A stretch of DNA of 39,055 nt from an uncultured Eubacteriales bacterium (GCA_900545865.1 URAN01000023.1:1-39055); one strand, 5' to 3'. Shown: positions 16,298 through 25,501, counted from the stretch's first letter. Notes: generated by a model from the sequence alone, not told the origin. Made by a program: numbers and translations.

Positions 16298-18361
16298 TTA
16301 TCCAAGCGGCGGTTTCATCATCCGCAGCCGCGTAAACTCGTATGACGGCACCTCCGCACCGTTTTTATATTCATTATATATTTGTATGCACTCATCGCCG
16401 CTCTCAAACGTAAACATAAGCCTGTTTAAGTCGGCGTTAATTTTTTCAACCTCATTCGGTTTGTCCGCCATGTATAAAGGTACTGAGTTCAGCACAACGC
16501 TTGCGCAAATATCGCCGTCCTTTATAATCGGCAAAAACCTGTCGGTGCGGTCGGTTATGCCCTGATTGCCATCGCACGGACAACCGTCAATATTTTTTAT
16601 AATACAATTTTTGGTTATCATAAGCGGTATCCGTCCATATACGACTGCCTCTTTTTGACACTCGGGCGAAATATCGTGCATCTGAACCGTATTCAGTTCC
16701 GTTGAAAGACAAATGCTCGACAAACCGAGTTCCGATGCCGTTTCGGCGGCAAGTCCGTTTGTTATGTTCAGGCGAAAACCGCCGCACAATTCAAACCCGT
16801 CAGCAAGTTCAATATCGTCGATTGTTGAAACCTCAACCATACCAAAGCCACTGTCTTTCAATGCCGAAAGCCGCCTTTTATACTCATCGCGGCGTGTGCC
16901 GTTTATAATAACGGGCGGACAAAGTGCTGTCTTTTTAAGCATTTTCGTATTTCGGCAAATTTCATCGAGATTCTGCTCCGCAATGTGCATCGGAATATAA
17001 ATCCGCTCAAAATCACACTCAGAAACCGCCCGATATTGCTCTGCATTCAATACAGAACAACTGAACTTTTTCAATCTTTTGGCGTTTTTCTGTATTTTTG
17101 CGTTTTCTGCGCTCTCAATCCGTTTTAAACCGTATCTGCTCAATATCTCGGCTTCAAGAGCCATCGTTGCCTTGCGGCGCAGGGTATTCAGCTCGGACAC
17201 CGAAAGATACGGATTTCCGCAAATCTCGGTTTTTGTATTTTGAGCATAAAACGGTGTGCCTCCCAGCTTTTCAAGGCTTTTTTTTGCACTTTCCGCCGTA
17301 ATCGGAATTTTTTGCGCGCTTTGACATCGGGAATCGCCCGACACCTCAACCGAAATTTTATTTAAACCGAATTTCAATTTGGGATAGTCACCCTCGGAAA
17401 ATTCCGCCGATATATCGATTCCTCTCGTTTTGGACGGCGGCAGAGTGTACTCGCCGCTGTTTTTAAGATACGGATTATCCGCGCGGTCAAACGCAAACAT
17501 CTTTTTACCAGTTTCACCCTTAAAATAACCGTCCGTCAATCCGCCGCGGTCAAATACCTCCGAGAGCGCACGGCACTCATTCCCGGTCGGCGGTCTGTTT
17601 TCATCGATAAGCCGCCGATAAATCCCCGTCACCGTTGAAACATATGCAGCACTTTTCATCCTGCCCTCAATTTTAAGCGATGCAATTCCTATTTCTTTCA
17701 ATTTGGAAAGGTGCTCGGCAAGCGACATATCTTTAAGGCTCATATAGTGCCGCTCGCGGCCGTTCGCCTTATATGTCAGCCGACACGGCTGGGCACATTT
17801 GCCGCGGTTGCCGCTCCTTCCGCCGATAACGCTGCTCATCAGGCATTGACCCGAATACGACATACACATCGCGCCGTGAACAAATACTTCGAGTTCACTG
17901 TTGACATTCTCTGAAATCTCTCGTATTTCATCAAATGACAGCTCGCGCGACAGAACCGTTCGGCAAACGCCGAGTCTTTCGAGTTCACGCACACCATCGG
18001 CGGAATGAACCGTCATTTGTGTGCTTGCGTGAAGTTCAATATCGGGCGAAAGCTGTTGAATATATTTAAGCACGCCCAAATCCTGCACAATAACGCCGTC
18101 AACGGCGGCGTCGGTCAAAACTCTTATAAATTTATCGAGCCGCGAAAACTCGCGGTCGAACAAAAGCGTATTTACCGTTAAGTATATCCGCGCACCTCTG
18201 AGGTGGCAATACTCCGCAGCGGAAAATATCTCATCGTCCGTCAGATTCCCGGCGAAACTCCTCGCGCCAAAGCTTTGACCGGCGCAATATACGGCATCCG
18301 CACCGCTGTCAACCGCAGCGCACACACATTCAAAATTCCCCGCAGGCGCAAGAAGCTCCAT
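16298..18361 (-). CDS. U32-family peptidase-like protein (RlhA/YdcP group)
   Basis: Protein of the U32 'collagenase-like' family. Members with this architecture include RlhA, which hydroxylates a cytidine in 23S rRNA, while TrhP/TrhO-type relatives act on tRNA, so an RNA-modifying role is more likely than proteolysis. It has 687 residues: an N-terminal TIM-barrel-like half beginning MELLAPAGNFECVCAAVDSG, the U32 signature EVFVHGAMCMSYSGQCLMSS at about 158-177, and the Cys-rich GNRGKCAQPCRL that follows (likely metal/Fe-S binding). A long C-terminal half corresponds to the DUF3656-type extension. GAGGTG lies 8 nt before ATG. It follows zapA by 45 bp. The substrate is not certain. Confidence 0.85.
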   Translation of the reverse strand: MELLAPAGNFECVCAAVDSGADAVYCAGQSFGARSFAGNLTDDEIFSAAEYCHLRGARIYLTVNTLLFDREFSRLDKFIRVLTDAAVDGVIVQDLGVLKYIQQLSPDIELHASTQMTVHSADGVRELERLGVCRTVLSRELSFDEIREISENVNSELEVFVHGAMCMSYSGQCLMSSVIGGRSGNRGKCAQPCRLTYKANGRERHYMSLKDMSLAEHLSKLKEIGIASLKIEGRMKSAAYVSTVTGIYRRLIDENRPPTGNECRALSEVFDRGGLTDGYFKGETGKKMFAFDRADNPYLKNSGEYTLPPSKTRGIDISAEFSEGDYPKLKFGLNKISVEVSGDSRCQSAQKIPITAESAKKSLEKLGGTPFYAQNTKTEICGNPYLSVSELNTLRRKATMALEAEILSRYGLKRIESAENAKIQKNAKRLKKFSCSVLNAEQYRAVSECDFERIYIPMHIAEQNLDEICRNTKMLKKTALCPPVIINGTRRDEYKRRLSALKDSGFGMVEVSTIDDIELADGFELCGGFRLNITNGLAAETASELGLSSICLSTELNTVQMHDISPECQKEAVVYGRIPLMITKNCIIKNIDGCPCDGNQGITDRTDRFLPIIKDGDICASVVLNSVPLYMADKPNEVEKINADLNRLMFTFESGDECIQIYNEYKNGAEVPSYEFTRLRMMKPPLG

Positions 18362-18406
18362 CGCGGTAACACCTCACTTAAATTTGTAATATCAAATCAT
18401 ACAGCC

Positions 18407-18811
18407 CTATCGGCTAAAGCCGCTCTGTGCCGCCGTTCGTCTCAGTCCCGACAGCTCTGTCTCTCTTTTCGCAAGGTCAATTTGGAGCTTATGCACATCT
18501 TCGCGCAGCTTTTCGACCTCTAAACGCTTTTCTTCAAGTTCAGAGCTTATACCCTTTGACTCTTCCATATATCCTTTAAGCTCAATGCGCAGATTGTCGA
18601 GAACGCTCTCGTTTTTAAGGCATTCGTCCGCAAGATTAATCGCCGTCAAAACCGCTTTCATGGCAGTACTCAGCTGCGGCGAACCCTCGCTAATCTCGTT
18701 CATACGCTTGTTGACTAAAAGCGCAACGCGCTGAACATACTCCTCGGGTTCGTTTGTGACAAGAGTGTATTCAATATTATTGATTTTGACCTCAACTTTT
18801 TTACTCTCCAT
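18407..18811 (-). CDS. zapA: Cell division protein ZapA
   Basis: Small coiled-coil protein that bundles FtsZ filaments at the Z-ring. The 134 residues have an N-terminal ZapA head (KVEVKINNIEYTLVTNEPEEYVQRVA, about 5-45) with LSTAMKAVLTAINLADE, then a long coiled coil (about 65-125, ELEEKRLEVEKLREDV). GGAGG lies 7 nt before ATG. The start overlaps the end of the Nudix gene by 11 bp, indicating translational coupling. Together with the mre genes downstream, this operon serves both division and elongation. Confidence 0.9.
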   Translation of the reverse strand: MESKKVEVKINNIEYTLVTNEPEEYVQRVALLVNKRMNEISEGSPQLSTAMKAVLTAINLADECLKNESVLDNLRIELKGYMEESKGISSELEEKRLEVEKLREDVHKLQIDLAKRETELSGLRRTAAQSGFSR

Positions 18812-19352
18812 TATCTCGCCTCCGCTTTATCGCATCATATTTTAATATTCCGAACACGGATTTTGCGTCATTTATCTCACCTGTCATAACCATATTGTAC
18901 GCCGTGGAAAACGGCACTTTTTTTACGTCCAAAAACTCATCTTCATCGGGGTTGTCATCACCTTGGGACAGCCCCTGCGCAAGATATACGTGCGTCACCT
19001 CATCAGTGAACCCCGGTGACGGATAAATAAATCCCATATATTCAAACACGCTTGCCGAAAGTCCCGTTTCTTCTTTAAGCTCGCGGATGCCGCAATCCCT
19101 ATGCGCCTCACCTTTATCCAGCTTTCCCGCGGGAATCTCATAAATCGCACGCTCTAACGGCTTTCTGAACTGTTCAACAAGGTATATCTCATCGTTATTA
19201 TTAACGGCAACAATCCCGACACCGCCCGGATGATTGACAATCTCGCGATGTCCTGTTTCACCGTTCGGAAGTTCAACCTCCTCAACCGAAACCTTTATGA
19301 TTCTGCCGCTGAACACCTCTTTTGACGAAACGGTCTTTTCATTGTAAATCAT
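18801..19352 (-). CDS. nudF: ADP-ribose pyrophosphatase, Nudix family
   Basis: Hydrolyses ADP-ribose, and perhaps other ADP-sugars, to AMP and ribose 5-phosphate. The 183 residues contain a perfect Nudix box G-x5-E-x7-REUxEExGU (about 77-99, ending RELKEETGL), followed by GFIYPSPGFTDEV, typical of ADP-ribose enzymes. AGGAG lies about 10 nt before ATG. It is the first gene of the long cluster that runs through zapA to mgsA. No convincing promoter is seen except a weak one inside the inverted repeat just upstream. Confidence 0.9.
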   Translation of the reverse strand: MIYNEKTVSSKEVFSGRIIKVSVEEVELPNGETGHREIVNHPGGVGIVAVNNNDEIYLVEQFRKPLERAIYEIPAGKLDKGEAHRDCGIRELKEETGLSASVFEYMGFIYPSPGFTDEVTHVYLAQGLSQGDDNPDEDEFLDVKKVPFSTAYNMVMTGEINDAKSVFGILKYDAIKRRRDNGE

Positions 19353-19372
19353 TAAAAACTTTCTCCTTTTAC

Positions 19373-19421
19373 GAACATATAATTATTATTCCCGATATAC
19401 GGGGATAATAATTATATGTTC
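19373..19421. repeat. 22-bp near-perfect inverted repeat between gdhA and nudF
   Basis: The left arm GAACATATAATTATTATTCC continues CG. After the 5-nt centre ATATA, the right arm mirrors it with one mismatch over 22 bp. It is strongly AT-rich except at the tip (CCCG/CGGG). It lies 20 bp upstream of the nudF start. A weak TTGAAC ... TATATC promoter pair toward nudF overlaps it. It could be an operator, a terminator-like barrier or a small palindromic element. Confidence 0.8.
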
Positions 19422-19442
19422 AAAATAATAATAAAAGTATTG

Positions 19443-19473
19443 ACACGGGGCAGGGCGAACCCTCGCCCCGTGT
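19443..19473 (-). terminator. Terminator after gdhA
   Basis: A strong GC-rich hairpin on the minus strand, ACACGGGGC/GCCCCGTGT extended by AGGG/CCCT with a TTCG loop and one bulge. It is followed by CAATACTTTTATT. It lies 45 bp after the gdhA stop. Confidence 0.8.
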
Positions 19474-19518
19474 AATATTTAAAGATGTACGGCTGTCTGC
19501 CGCAGCAAATATTTCTGA

Positions 19519-20865
19519 TTAGATAATACCGTGAGCCATCATCGAATCAGCAACCTTTTTGAATCCGGCAATGTTAGCACCGATAACGAGATTACCCTCG
19601 TGACCGTATTCTTTAGCCGCACCGCTGGTCTTTGCATAAATGTCTTCCATAATATTCTTGAGCTTTGCATCAACCTCTTCGAATGTCCATGAATAACGCA
19701 TACTGTTCTGGCTCATTTCGAGAGCTGATGTAGCAACGCCGCCTGCGTTCGCCGCCTTTGCCGGGCCAAAGAGAACGCCTGCATCCTGAAGAGCCGCAAT
19801 AGCATCAGGGGTAGAAGGCATATTTGCACCCTCGCCGACAGCAAAGCATCCGTTTGCGATAAGAGCCTTTGCGCCGTCAACATCAAGTTCGTTCTGAGTT
19901 GCACAAGGCAGAGCAATATCACACTTAACGTTCCAGATACCCTTGCATCCTTCATGATATTCAGCCTCGGGATGTGTAGCAACGTATTCCTTGATTCTCT
20001 TTCTCTCAACCTCTTTGAGCTGTTTTACAGCCGTAAGGTCGATACCGTTCTTGTCATATACATATCCGTTTGAGTCGGACATAGCAACAACCTTTGCGCC
20101 AAGCTCGGTTGCCTTTTCAACAGCGTAAATCGCAACGTTACCCGAACCCGATACAACAACGGTCTGACCCTTGAATGACTTTCCGTTATCTTTGAGCATA
20201 GCATCGGTGAAATAGCACAAGCCGTAACCTGTAGCCTCTGTTCTTGCAAGGCTTCCGCCATAGGTAAGACCCTTACCTGTGAGAACGCCCGTGAACTCGT
20301 TGCGCAATCTCTTATACTGACCGTACAAGAATCCGATTTCTCTGCCGCCTACGCCGATGTCGCCTGCCGGTACGTCGGTGTCCGCGCCGATGTGCTTTGA
20401 AAGCTCGGTCATAAAGCTCTGACAAAATCTCATTACTTCAGCATCAGACTTACCCTTGGGGTCAAAATCACTGCCGCCCTTGCCGCCGCCAATCGGCAGA
20501 CCGGTAAGAGAATTCTTGAAAATCTGTTCAAATCCGAGGAACTTGATTATTCCGAGGTATACCGACGGATGGAATCTCAAACCGCCCTTGTAAGGACCGA
20601 TTGCACTGTTGAACTGAACACGAAAACCTCTGTTTACTTGAGTTTTGCCGTTGTCATCAACCCAGGGAACACGGAACGTAATAATTCTTTCCGGTTCAAC
20701 AAGTCTTTCCAAAAGGCCTGCTTTTTCATACTCGGGGTGCTTTTCAACAACCGATTCGAGAGATTCCAAAACTTCCTCTACTGCCTGTAAGAATTCGGGT
20801 TCATTTTTATCTCTTGACTGAACCTGTGCAAATACCTTTTTGAGATATTCATTTTTAATTGCCAT
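19519..20865 (-). CDS. gdhA: NADP-type glutamate dehydrogenase
   Basis: Reductive amination of 2-oxoglutarate with ammonium and NADPH to glutamate; cytoplasmic hexamer. The start at 20865 (MAIKNEYLKK, 448 residues) sits 9 nt after GGAG; the ATG at 20874 directly abuts the ribosome site. Length and sequence match the short hexameric NADP class: substrate-site GGLRFHPSV, catalytic loop LPIGGGKGGSDFDPKG, PAGDIGVGGREIG, and nucleotide-binding VVSGSGNVA. It lies 108 bp after nfnB on the same strand with no convincing promoter between, so it is probably cotranscribed with the NADPH-generating pair. A terminator follows. Confidence 0.96.
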   Translation of the reverse strand: MAIKNEYLKKVFAQVQSRDKNEPEFLQAVEEVLESLESVVEKHPEYEKAGLLERLVEPERIITFRVPWVDDNGKTQVNRGFRVQFNSAIGPYKGGLRFHPSVYLGIIKFLGFEQIFKNSLTGLPIGGGKGGSDFDPKGKSDAEVMRFCQSFMTELSKHIGADTDVPAGDIGVGGREIGFLYGQYKRLRNEFTGVLTGKGLTYGGSLARTEATGYGLCYFTDAMLKDNGKSFKGQTVVVSGSGNVAIYAVEKATELGAKVVAMSDSNGYVYDKNGIDLTAVKQLKEVERKRIKEYVATHPEAEYHEGCKGIWNVKCDIALPCATQNELDVDGAKALIANGCFAVGEGANMPSTPDAIAALQDAGVLFGPAKAANAGGVATSALEMSQNSMRYSWTFEEVDAKLKNIMEDIYAKTSGAAKEYGHEGNLVIGANIAGFKKVADSMMAHGII

Positions 20866-20973
20866 TTCTGACATCTCCTTTTTTTAATAATCGGATTGCG
20901 CAAATTTACCTCTGCAACAATTCGTGAATATATATAAATTTAATTTTTCTCGTGTTTATGTGTGAACCTGATA

Positions 20974-22374
20974 TTAGTTATCCTTATTTTTAAGGTATTC
21001 GTCAATCGCCTGTGCGGCGCTCTTTCCTGCGCCCATTGCGAGAATAACGGTTGCCGCACCCGTCACCGCGTCACCGCCTGCCCATACTCCGGTTTTGGTG
21101 GTTACACCGCTCTCGTCCTTTGCAACAATACAGCCGCGGCTGTTTGTTTCAAGGTCGGGCGTTGTATTCTTTATAAGCGGATTCGGTGTCTGACCTATTG
21201 CAATGACAACAACTTCGGCATCAATCGCAAATTCGCTGCCCTCAATCGGCACGGGACGTCTGCGCCCCGATGCATCGGGTTCGCCGAGTTCCATACGGAT
21301 ACATTCAACCTTTTGCGCCCAGCCGTCATCCGTTCCGAGAATCTTGGTCGGATTGCAAAGGAGCTTAAAGTCAATGCCTTCTTCCTTTGCGTGCAAAACT
21401 TCCTCACGGCGTGCCGGCATTTCTTCTTCGCTGCGCCTGTACACGATACTTACATTTTCCGCACCCAGACGTTTCGCAACTCTCGCCGCGTCCATCGCAA
21501 CGTTTCCGCCGCCGACAACAACAACGTCTTTTCCCATATAAATCGGGGTGTCGTATTCGGGGAAGCGATAAGCTTTCATAAGGTTTACCCTTGTCAAAAA
21601 TTCGTTCGCCGAATATACGCCGTTTAAGCTTTCGCCCTCAATATTCATAAATGACGGTAATCCTGCGCCCGTTCCCACGAACACCGCGTCAAACCCCTCA
21701 TCGCCGAGCAGCTCGTCAATCGACAGAACCTTTCCGATAACCATATCGGTGTTTATCTCAACGCCTATATCTTTGAGCTTTTCAATTTCTGACTTTACTA
21801 TATCTTTCGGCAGACGGAATTCCGGGATACCATAAACCAAAACGCCGCCCGCGGTGTGAAACGCCTCAAAGACCGAAACCGCATAACCCATCTTGGCAAG
21901 ATCACCGGCACAAGTCAGACCTGCCGGGCCGGCACCGACAACAGCAACCTTTTTGCCGTTATGCTCGGGTTTTTGTGTTGCCGCCTTTCCGTTTTTCATA
22001 TACCAATCCGCAACAAACCTTTCAAGTCTGCCTATTGCGACCGGTTCGCCCTTGATACCGCGAACACAGTACTTTTCGCACTGGTTCTCTTGGGGACATA
22101 CGCGTCCGCAAACCGCCGGGAGAGAGCTTGTCTCTTGAATTTTATGATATGCGTCCTCAAACTTTCCCTCTGCAACAAGCGCAATAAATTCGGGGATTTT
22201 TACGTTTACGGGACATCCGCCCATACAAGGTCTGTGCTTACAGTTCAGACATCGCTGAGCCTCCTCGATTGCCATTCCTTCGGTATAACCGAGAGCAACC
22301 TCGCTGAAATTCTTATTTCTGACATTCGGCTCTTGAACAGGCATCTCTACTTTATTTTGTGACATATTAGGCAT
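20974..22374 (-). CDS. nfnB: NfnB / GltA-type NADPH-linked flavoprotein subunit
   Basis: Large subunit of NADH-dependent reduced ferredoxin:NADP+ oxidoreductase, or, by family name, homotetrameric glutamate synthase small-chain type. The 466 residues carry N-terminal cysteine clusters for two [4Fe-4S] centres (CLNCKHRPCMGGCPVNV and VCGRVCPQENQCEKYC), an FAD-binding GAGPAGLTCAGDLA, and an NADPH-binding VVVGGGNVAMDAARVA. The ATG overlaps the nfnA stop by 8 bp, with GGAGG 9 nt ahead. This tight pairing with an NfnA-like partner favours the electron-bifurcating NfnAB complex over stand-alone glutamate synthase. Confidence 0.88.
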   Translation of the reverse strand: MPNMSQNKVEMPVQEPNVRNKNFSEVALGYTEGMAIEEAQRCLNCKHRPCMGGCPVNVKIPEFIALVAEGKFEDAYHKIQETSSLPAVCGRVCPQENQCEKYCVRGIKGEPVAIGRLERFVADWYMKNGKAATQKPEHNGKKVAVVGAGPAGLTCAGDLAKMGYAVSVFEAFHTAGGVLVYGIPEFRLPKDIVKSEIEKLKDIGVEINTDMVIGKVLSIDELLGDEGFDAVFVGTGAGLPSFMNIEGESLNGVYSANEFLTRVNLMKAYRFPEYDTPIYMGKDVVVVGGGNVAMDAARVAKRLGAENVSIVYRRSEEEMPARREEVLHAKEEGIDFKLLCNPTKILGTDDGWAQKVECIRMELGEPDASGRRRPVPIEGSEFAIDAEVVVIAIGQTPNPLIKNTTPDLETNSRGCIVAKDESGVTTKTGVWAGGDAVTGAATVILAMGAGKSAAQAIDEYLKNKDN

Positions 22375-23212
22375 TGTTCATTCCCTCCAGTCTGCATCTG
22401 TGAGCCTCGCGGCTCTCTCTTTCCGATTTTGCAAACATTTTCGAACGGCGTATTGCCTGATCGAAATCGACAAGATGTCCGTCAAAATCCGGTCCGTCAA
22501 CACAGGCGAACTTTGTTTCGCCGCCGACTGTAATGCGGCATCCGCCGCACATTCCCGTACCGTCAATCATTACGGGGTTCATACTTACTATCGTTTTTAT
22601 TCCGTATTTTTTTGTTAGCTCACAGACCGCACGCATCATAACAAGCGGACCTATCGCAATAACAACATCATACTTTTCGCCGTTTTTTATAAGCTCTTCT
22701 AACTTGGCGGTGACAAAACCCTTATTGCCGTTTGAGCCGTCATCGGTCATCGTGTATAAATTTGTACACGCCGCCTTGCACTCATCCTCAATAATCACGA
22801 GGTCGGAATTTCTGAACCCGTTAATCATATCAACGCGAACGCCCATTGCATTAAGTTTTTTTGCCTGGGGGTAAGCAATCGCCGTACCCAATCCGCCGCC
22901 GATAACCGCCGCGGACTTAACGCCGTCAAAGTGCGATGCAACGCCGAGCGGACCGACAAAATCGAGCAAATAATCGCCCTCGTTCAGCTCGTTCAAGCGC
23001 TCGGTTGTCATACCTACTATCTGGAAAATAACCGTAACCGTACCCGCCTCGCGGTCAAAGTCGGCAATGGTAAAGGGAATTCTCTCGCCCTGTTCGTCAA
23101 TTCTTAAAATTATGAACTGACCCGGCTCTGCCTTTTTTGCGATGTACGGTGCCTCAACAACGATTTGAGATACCGTTGGATTGAGAACCTTTTTCTTGAC
23201 AATTTTAAACAA
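22367..23212 (-). CDS. nfnA: NfnA-type FAD/[2Fe-2S] subunit
   Basis: Small subunit of NfnAB, related to dihydroorotate dehydrogenase electron-transfer subunit PyrK; it binds NADH and FAD and carries one [2Fe-2S]. The 281 residues have PGQFIILRIDEQGERIPFTI (FAD domain), a GGGLGTAIAYPQAK nucleotide loop, and the cluster loop GTGMCGGCRITVGGETKFAC. The start codon is TTG, seven bases after a strong GGAGGTG. It is first in nfnA-nfnB-gdhA. No pyrD lies beside it, which argues against a dihydroorotate dehydrogenase role. Confidence 0.88.
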   Translation of the reverse strand: MFKIVKKKVLNPTVSQIVVEAPYIAKKAEPGQFIILRIDEQGERIPFTIADFDREAGTVTVIFQIVGMTTERLNELNEGDYLLDFVGPLGVASHFDGVKSAAVIGGGLGTAIAYPQAKKLNAMGVRVDMINGFRNSDLVIIEDECKAACTNLYTMTDDGSNGNKGFVTAKLEELIKNGEKYDVVIAIGPLVMMRAVCELTKKYGIKTIVSMNPVMIDGTGMCGGCRITVGGETKFACVDGPDFDGHLVDFDQAIRRSKMFAKSERESREAHRCRLEGMNNA

Positions 23213-23289
23213 GATTATGCACCTCCGAATATTGTCTGTATATTTAAAAAATAACCCTGTTAACCCATTATATAAACTATCATCTTTGT

Positions 23290-23318
23290 ATTATAGCACA
23301 TAAACGGCGTATGCGCAA
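23290..23318 (-). promoter_or_regulatory. nfnA promoter
   Basis: On the minus strand TTGCGC, 17-nt spacer, TATAAT with an extended TG-C. A second TATAAT (in TTTATATAATGG) lies about 20 bp downstream without a good -35. The leader is about 75 nt. Confidence 0.65.
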
Positions 23319-23427
23319 TATTTTTCAAAAAAAATTCATATTTTTTTGAATTTTAAACACATATCTGTGCCACATATTGGAATATTCAAGCAATAATTAT
23401 CTTTTGAGTCTGTAATTTACGCATTTA

Positions 23428-23463
23428 AAAGAACCCCGACGGAAAATTCCGTCGGGATTCTTC
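23428..23463. terminator. Terminator after metG, bidirectional shape
   Basis: Stem CCCGACGGAA/TTCCGTCGGG with A-rich and T-rich flanks on both sides (GGTTCTTTT on the minus strand), 14 bp after the metG stop. Confidence 0.85.
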
Positions 23464-23476
23464 TTTTATATAAATA

Positions 23477-25501
23477 TTATTCTTCCGAGCGATACATCGG
23501 GAAGAAGTCAATCCTCGGTTCGAGGAACTTTATTTCGTGTTCGCTCTCATCGCCGCACAACTCGGCACAGGTCTTGAATATATTGTCCCAAGGCCAAAAA
23601 TCTTCGCCGAAATTCAAATATTCTCTGAGCATTTCACAGCCCTGCGGCGCAATCGGATGCATAAGCATCGTTGCAGTCTTTAACATATGAAAGGCGTTGA
23701 CCAAAACCTTGCGGCGCATCTCATTATCATCCGCCGCGTCTGCCGCCGAGATATTCTTTGACCAATACTTGTTTGCGCTTCTTATATATTCGTCCATAAG
23801 GCTCATTACCTTATGGAATTCGAATTTATACATTGCACGCTCATACTTTAATATAACCTCTTTTGCACCTGTCAGAACGTCCTCGTCAACCTCGCCGAGC
23901 GGCATCTTTGCGTCAAAATACTTTTGCGCGGTATAAAAACACGAACGCGCAACTCGATTGAACACATTCGACAAGAGCTTGCCCTCTTTCATTACGGGGT
24001 CGGCTTCATTCTCTGACGCCGCCGGGTTAAATGGCTTTGGCTGAAAGCTTACGCTTTTCAACCCCAACCCAAGTCCGAGGAAGTGCGCGCGCAGGTGTTC
24101 GGGCAGGTAATACTCCAAAAGCTCCTCCGCCATCGGGGGTTTGACCGCTCCGCTGCTGCTCGCCTTTTTGTTAATGAACAATATATGATTATTCGCCACA
24201 AGGGTAGGCATTTTAAGCTGTCCATCCTCGGGATGTGCCGTCAGGTTTTCTTTGCCCTGGGTCGCTATAAAGAGCGCAGGCTCGGCAATGCCGTAAAAAT
24301 AAATGTTGTCCTGTCCGATAAACTGATATATTCCCGAGTCATCGCTGCACCAATATTTTTTCCACTCATCATCGGGCTTTCCGCACTGTTCGAGGTACGC
24401 TTTTGTAAACGAAATCGGCGCCCAAAGAGATTCGGGCCATACCCAGATTGTCAAGCCTTCCTCGCCGTCAAGCACGGGCGCAGGCACGCCCCACTCGATA
24501 TTTCCCGTAAGTCTGAACGGAACAAGCGTTTTTCCAGCACGGAAACGTATCGAATTTTCGTTCAGCAAGTCACGCGCCTTGTCGCGCGCGTCAAGGTCAT
24601 CAAATTCAAGTGAAAACGATGTCTTGTTTGCCGCGGAATCAAGCCTGTGCGGCGGCATTTTGTCTTTTATTTCTTCATACGCATCCGCAAACTCGTTCTT
24701 TATATAAACAAGCGGCTTTGTCATAAACTCTTTTATCGTGTTCGACACAAGAGGACGCACGTCCTCTCGGTTTGAAATATCGTCAACAAAATCCTCCAAA
24801 AGTTCTTTAAACTTTGTCAAATCGATGTACCAATTCGCAACATCGCGCATCTCGGGGGTATCGCCCGTAAGTGTGCTTTTAGGATTTATAAGCTCCTCGG
24901 GCATATACTGATGCCCCATCGAACACTCATCGGCATAACCTTTGTCAGACGTACAATTCTCAACGGGGCATTTGCCGACAACCTGTCTGCCGTTTAAGAA
25001 CTGACCTGCTTTTGCGTCATAAAACTGTGACGTGACAAGCTTTTCGAGCCATCCGTTTTTGTGCCAAAGCTCCATAAGCTCGCGGCTGACTTTGGCATGA
25101 ACTTCTTTGGTATGCCCGAGACCCGATGCACCGAAAAGGTCAAGGCTTATCTCATATTCATCAAGGGTACGCTTTTGACTTTCGTGGTTTTCTTTTACAA
25201 AATCCTCAATCGTTCCGTCAAACCCGTCCTCTTTGAGTTTGCGATAGCTCTCGGCTATCGGCGAGCCGTAACAATCCGTTCCCGATACAAAAATTACATT
25301 TTCTTTTCCGATTCGGTCGCGCAAGAATCTTGCCGCCGCATCGGCGTGAACGAACATTCCGCCAACATGGCCGAAATGCAGCTTTTTGTTGCCGTAGGGC
25401 ATTCCACCCGTTACCACGGCACGTTTGGGAAACTTCGGTCTTTCCATATCAAAAATACTCACTTTTTTCTTGATATAGTCTTTATTTGAGTTGTCTTTCA
25501 T
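23477..25501 (-). CDS. metG: Methionyl-tRNA synthetase-like class I enzyme, KMSKS variant
   Basis: Charges tRNA-Met, if canonical. The 674 residues show TGGMPYGNKKLHFGHVGG (HIGH motif as HFGH, 42-45), a connective-peptide knuckle (C178, C183, C193, H197) followed by QYMPEELINPKS, and GNIEWGVPAP plus IGQDNIYFYG typical of MetRS. The second signature is unusual: at 446-450 the sequence reads KASSS instead of KMSKS, so the second Lys is Ser449. There is no C-terminal EMAP/Trbp111 domain. An AGGAGG site lies 10 nt before ATG. It is 22 bp after gltX and probably cotranscribed. It may be a divergent but active MetRS or a paralogue. Confidence 0.82.
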   Translation of the reverse strand: MKDNSNKDYIKKKVSIFDMERPKFPKRAVVTGGMPYGNKKLHFGHVGGMFVHADAAARFLRDRIGKENVIFVSGTDCYGSPIAESYRKLKEDGFDGTIEDFVKENHESQKRTLDEYEISLDLFGASGLGHTKEVHAKVSRELMELWHKNGWLEKLVTSQFYDAKAGQFLNGRQVVGKCPVENCTSDKGYADECSMGHQYMPEELINPKSTLTGDTPEMRDVANWYIDLTKFKELLEDFVDDISNREDVRPLVSNTIKEFMTKPLVYIKNEFADAYEEIKDKMPPHRLDSAANKTSFSLEFDDLDARDKARDLLNENSIRFRAGKTLVPFRLTGNIEWGVPAPVLDGEEGLTIWVWPESLWAPISFTKAYLEQCGKPDDEWKKYWCSDDSGIYQFIGQDNIYFYGIAEPALFIATQGKENLTAHPEDGQLKMPTLVANNHILFINKKASSSGAVKPPMAEELLEYYLPEHLRAHFLGLGLGLKSVSFQPKPFNPAASENEADPVMKEGKLLSNVFNRVARSCFYTAQKYFDAKMPLGEVDEDVLTGAKEVILKYERAMYKFEFHKVMSLMDEYIRSANKYWSKNISAADAADDNEMRRKVLVNAFHMLKTATMLMHPIAPQGCEMLREYLNFGEDFWPWDNIFKTCAELCGDESEHEIKFLEPRIDFFPMYRSEE

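Noticed and set aside
20974..22374. Stand-alone glutamate synthase small subunit
   Set aside because: No large glutamate synthase gene is present, and an NfnA-like partner overlaps the start, so NfnB is the better reading.
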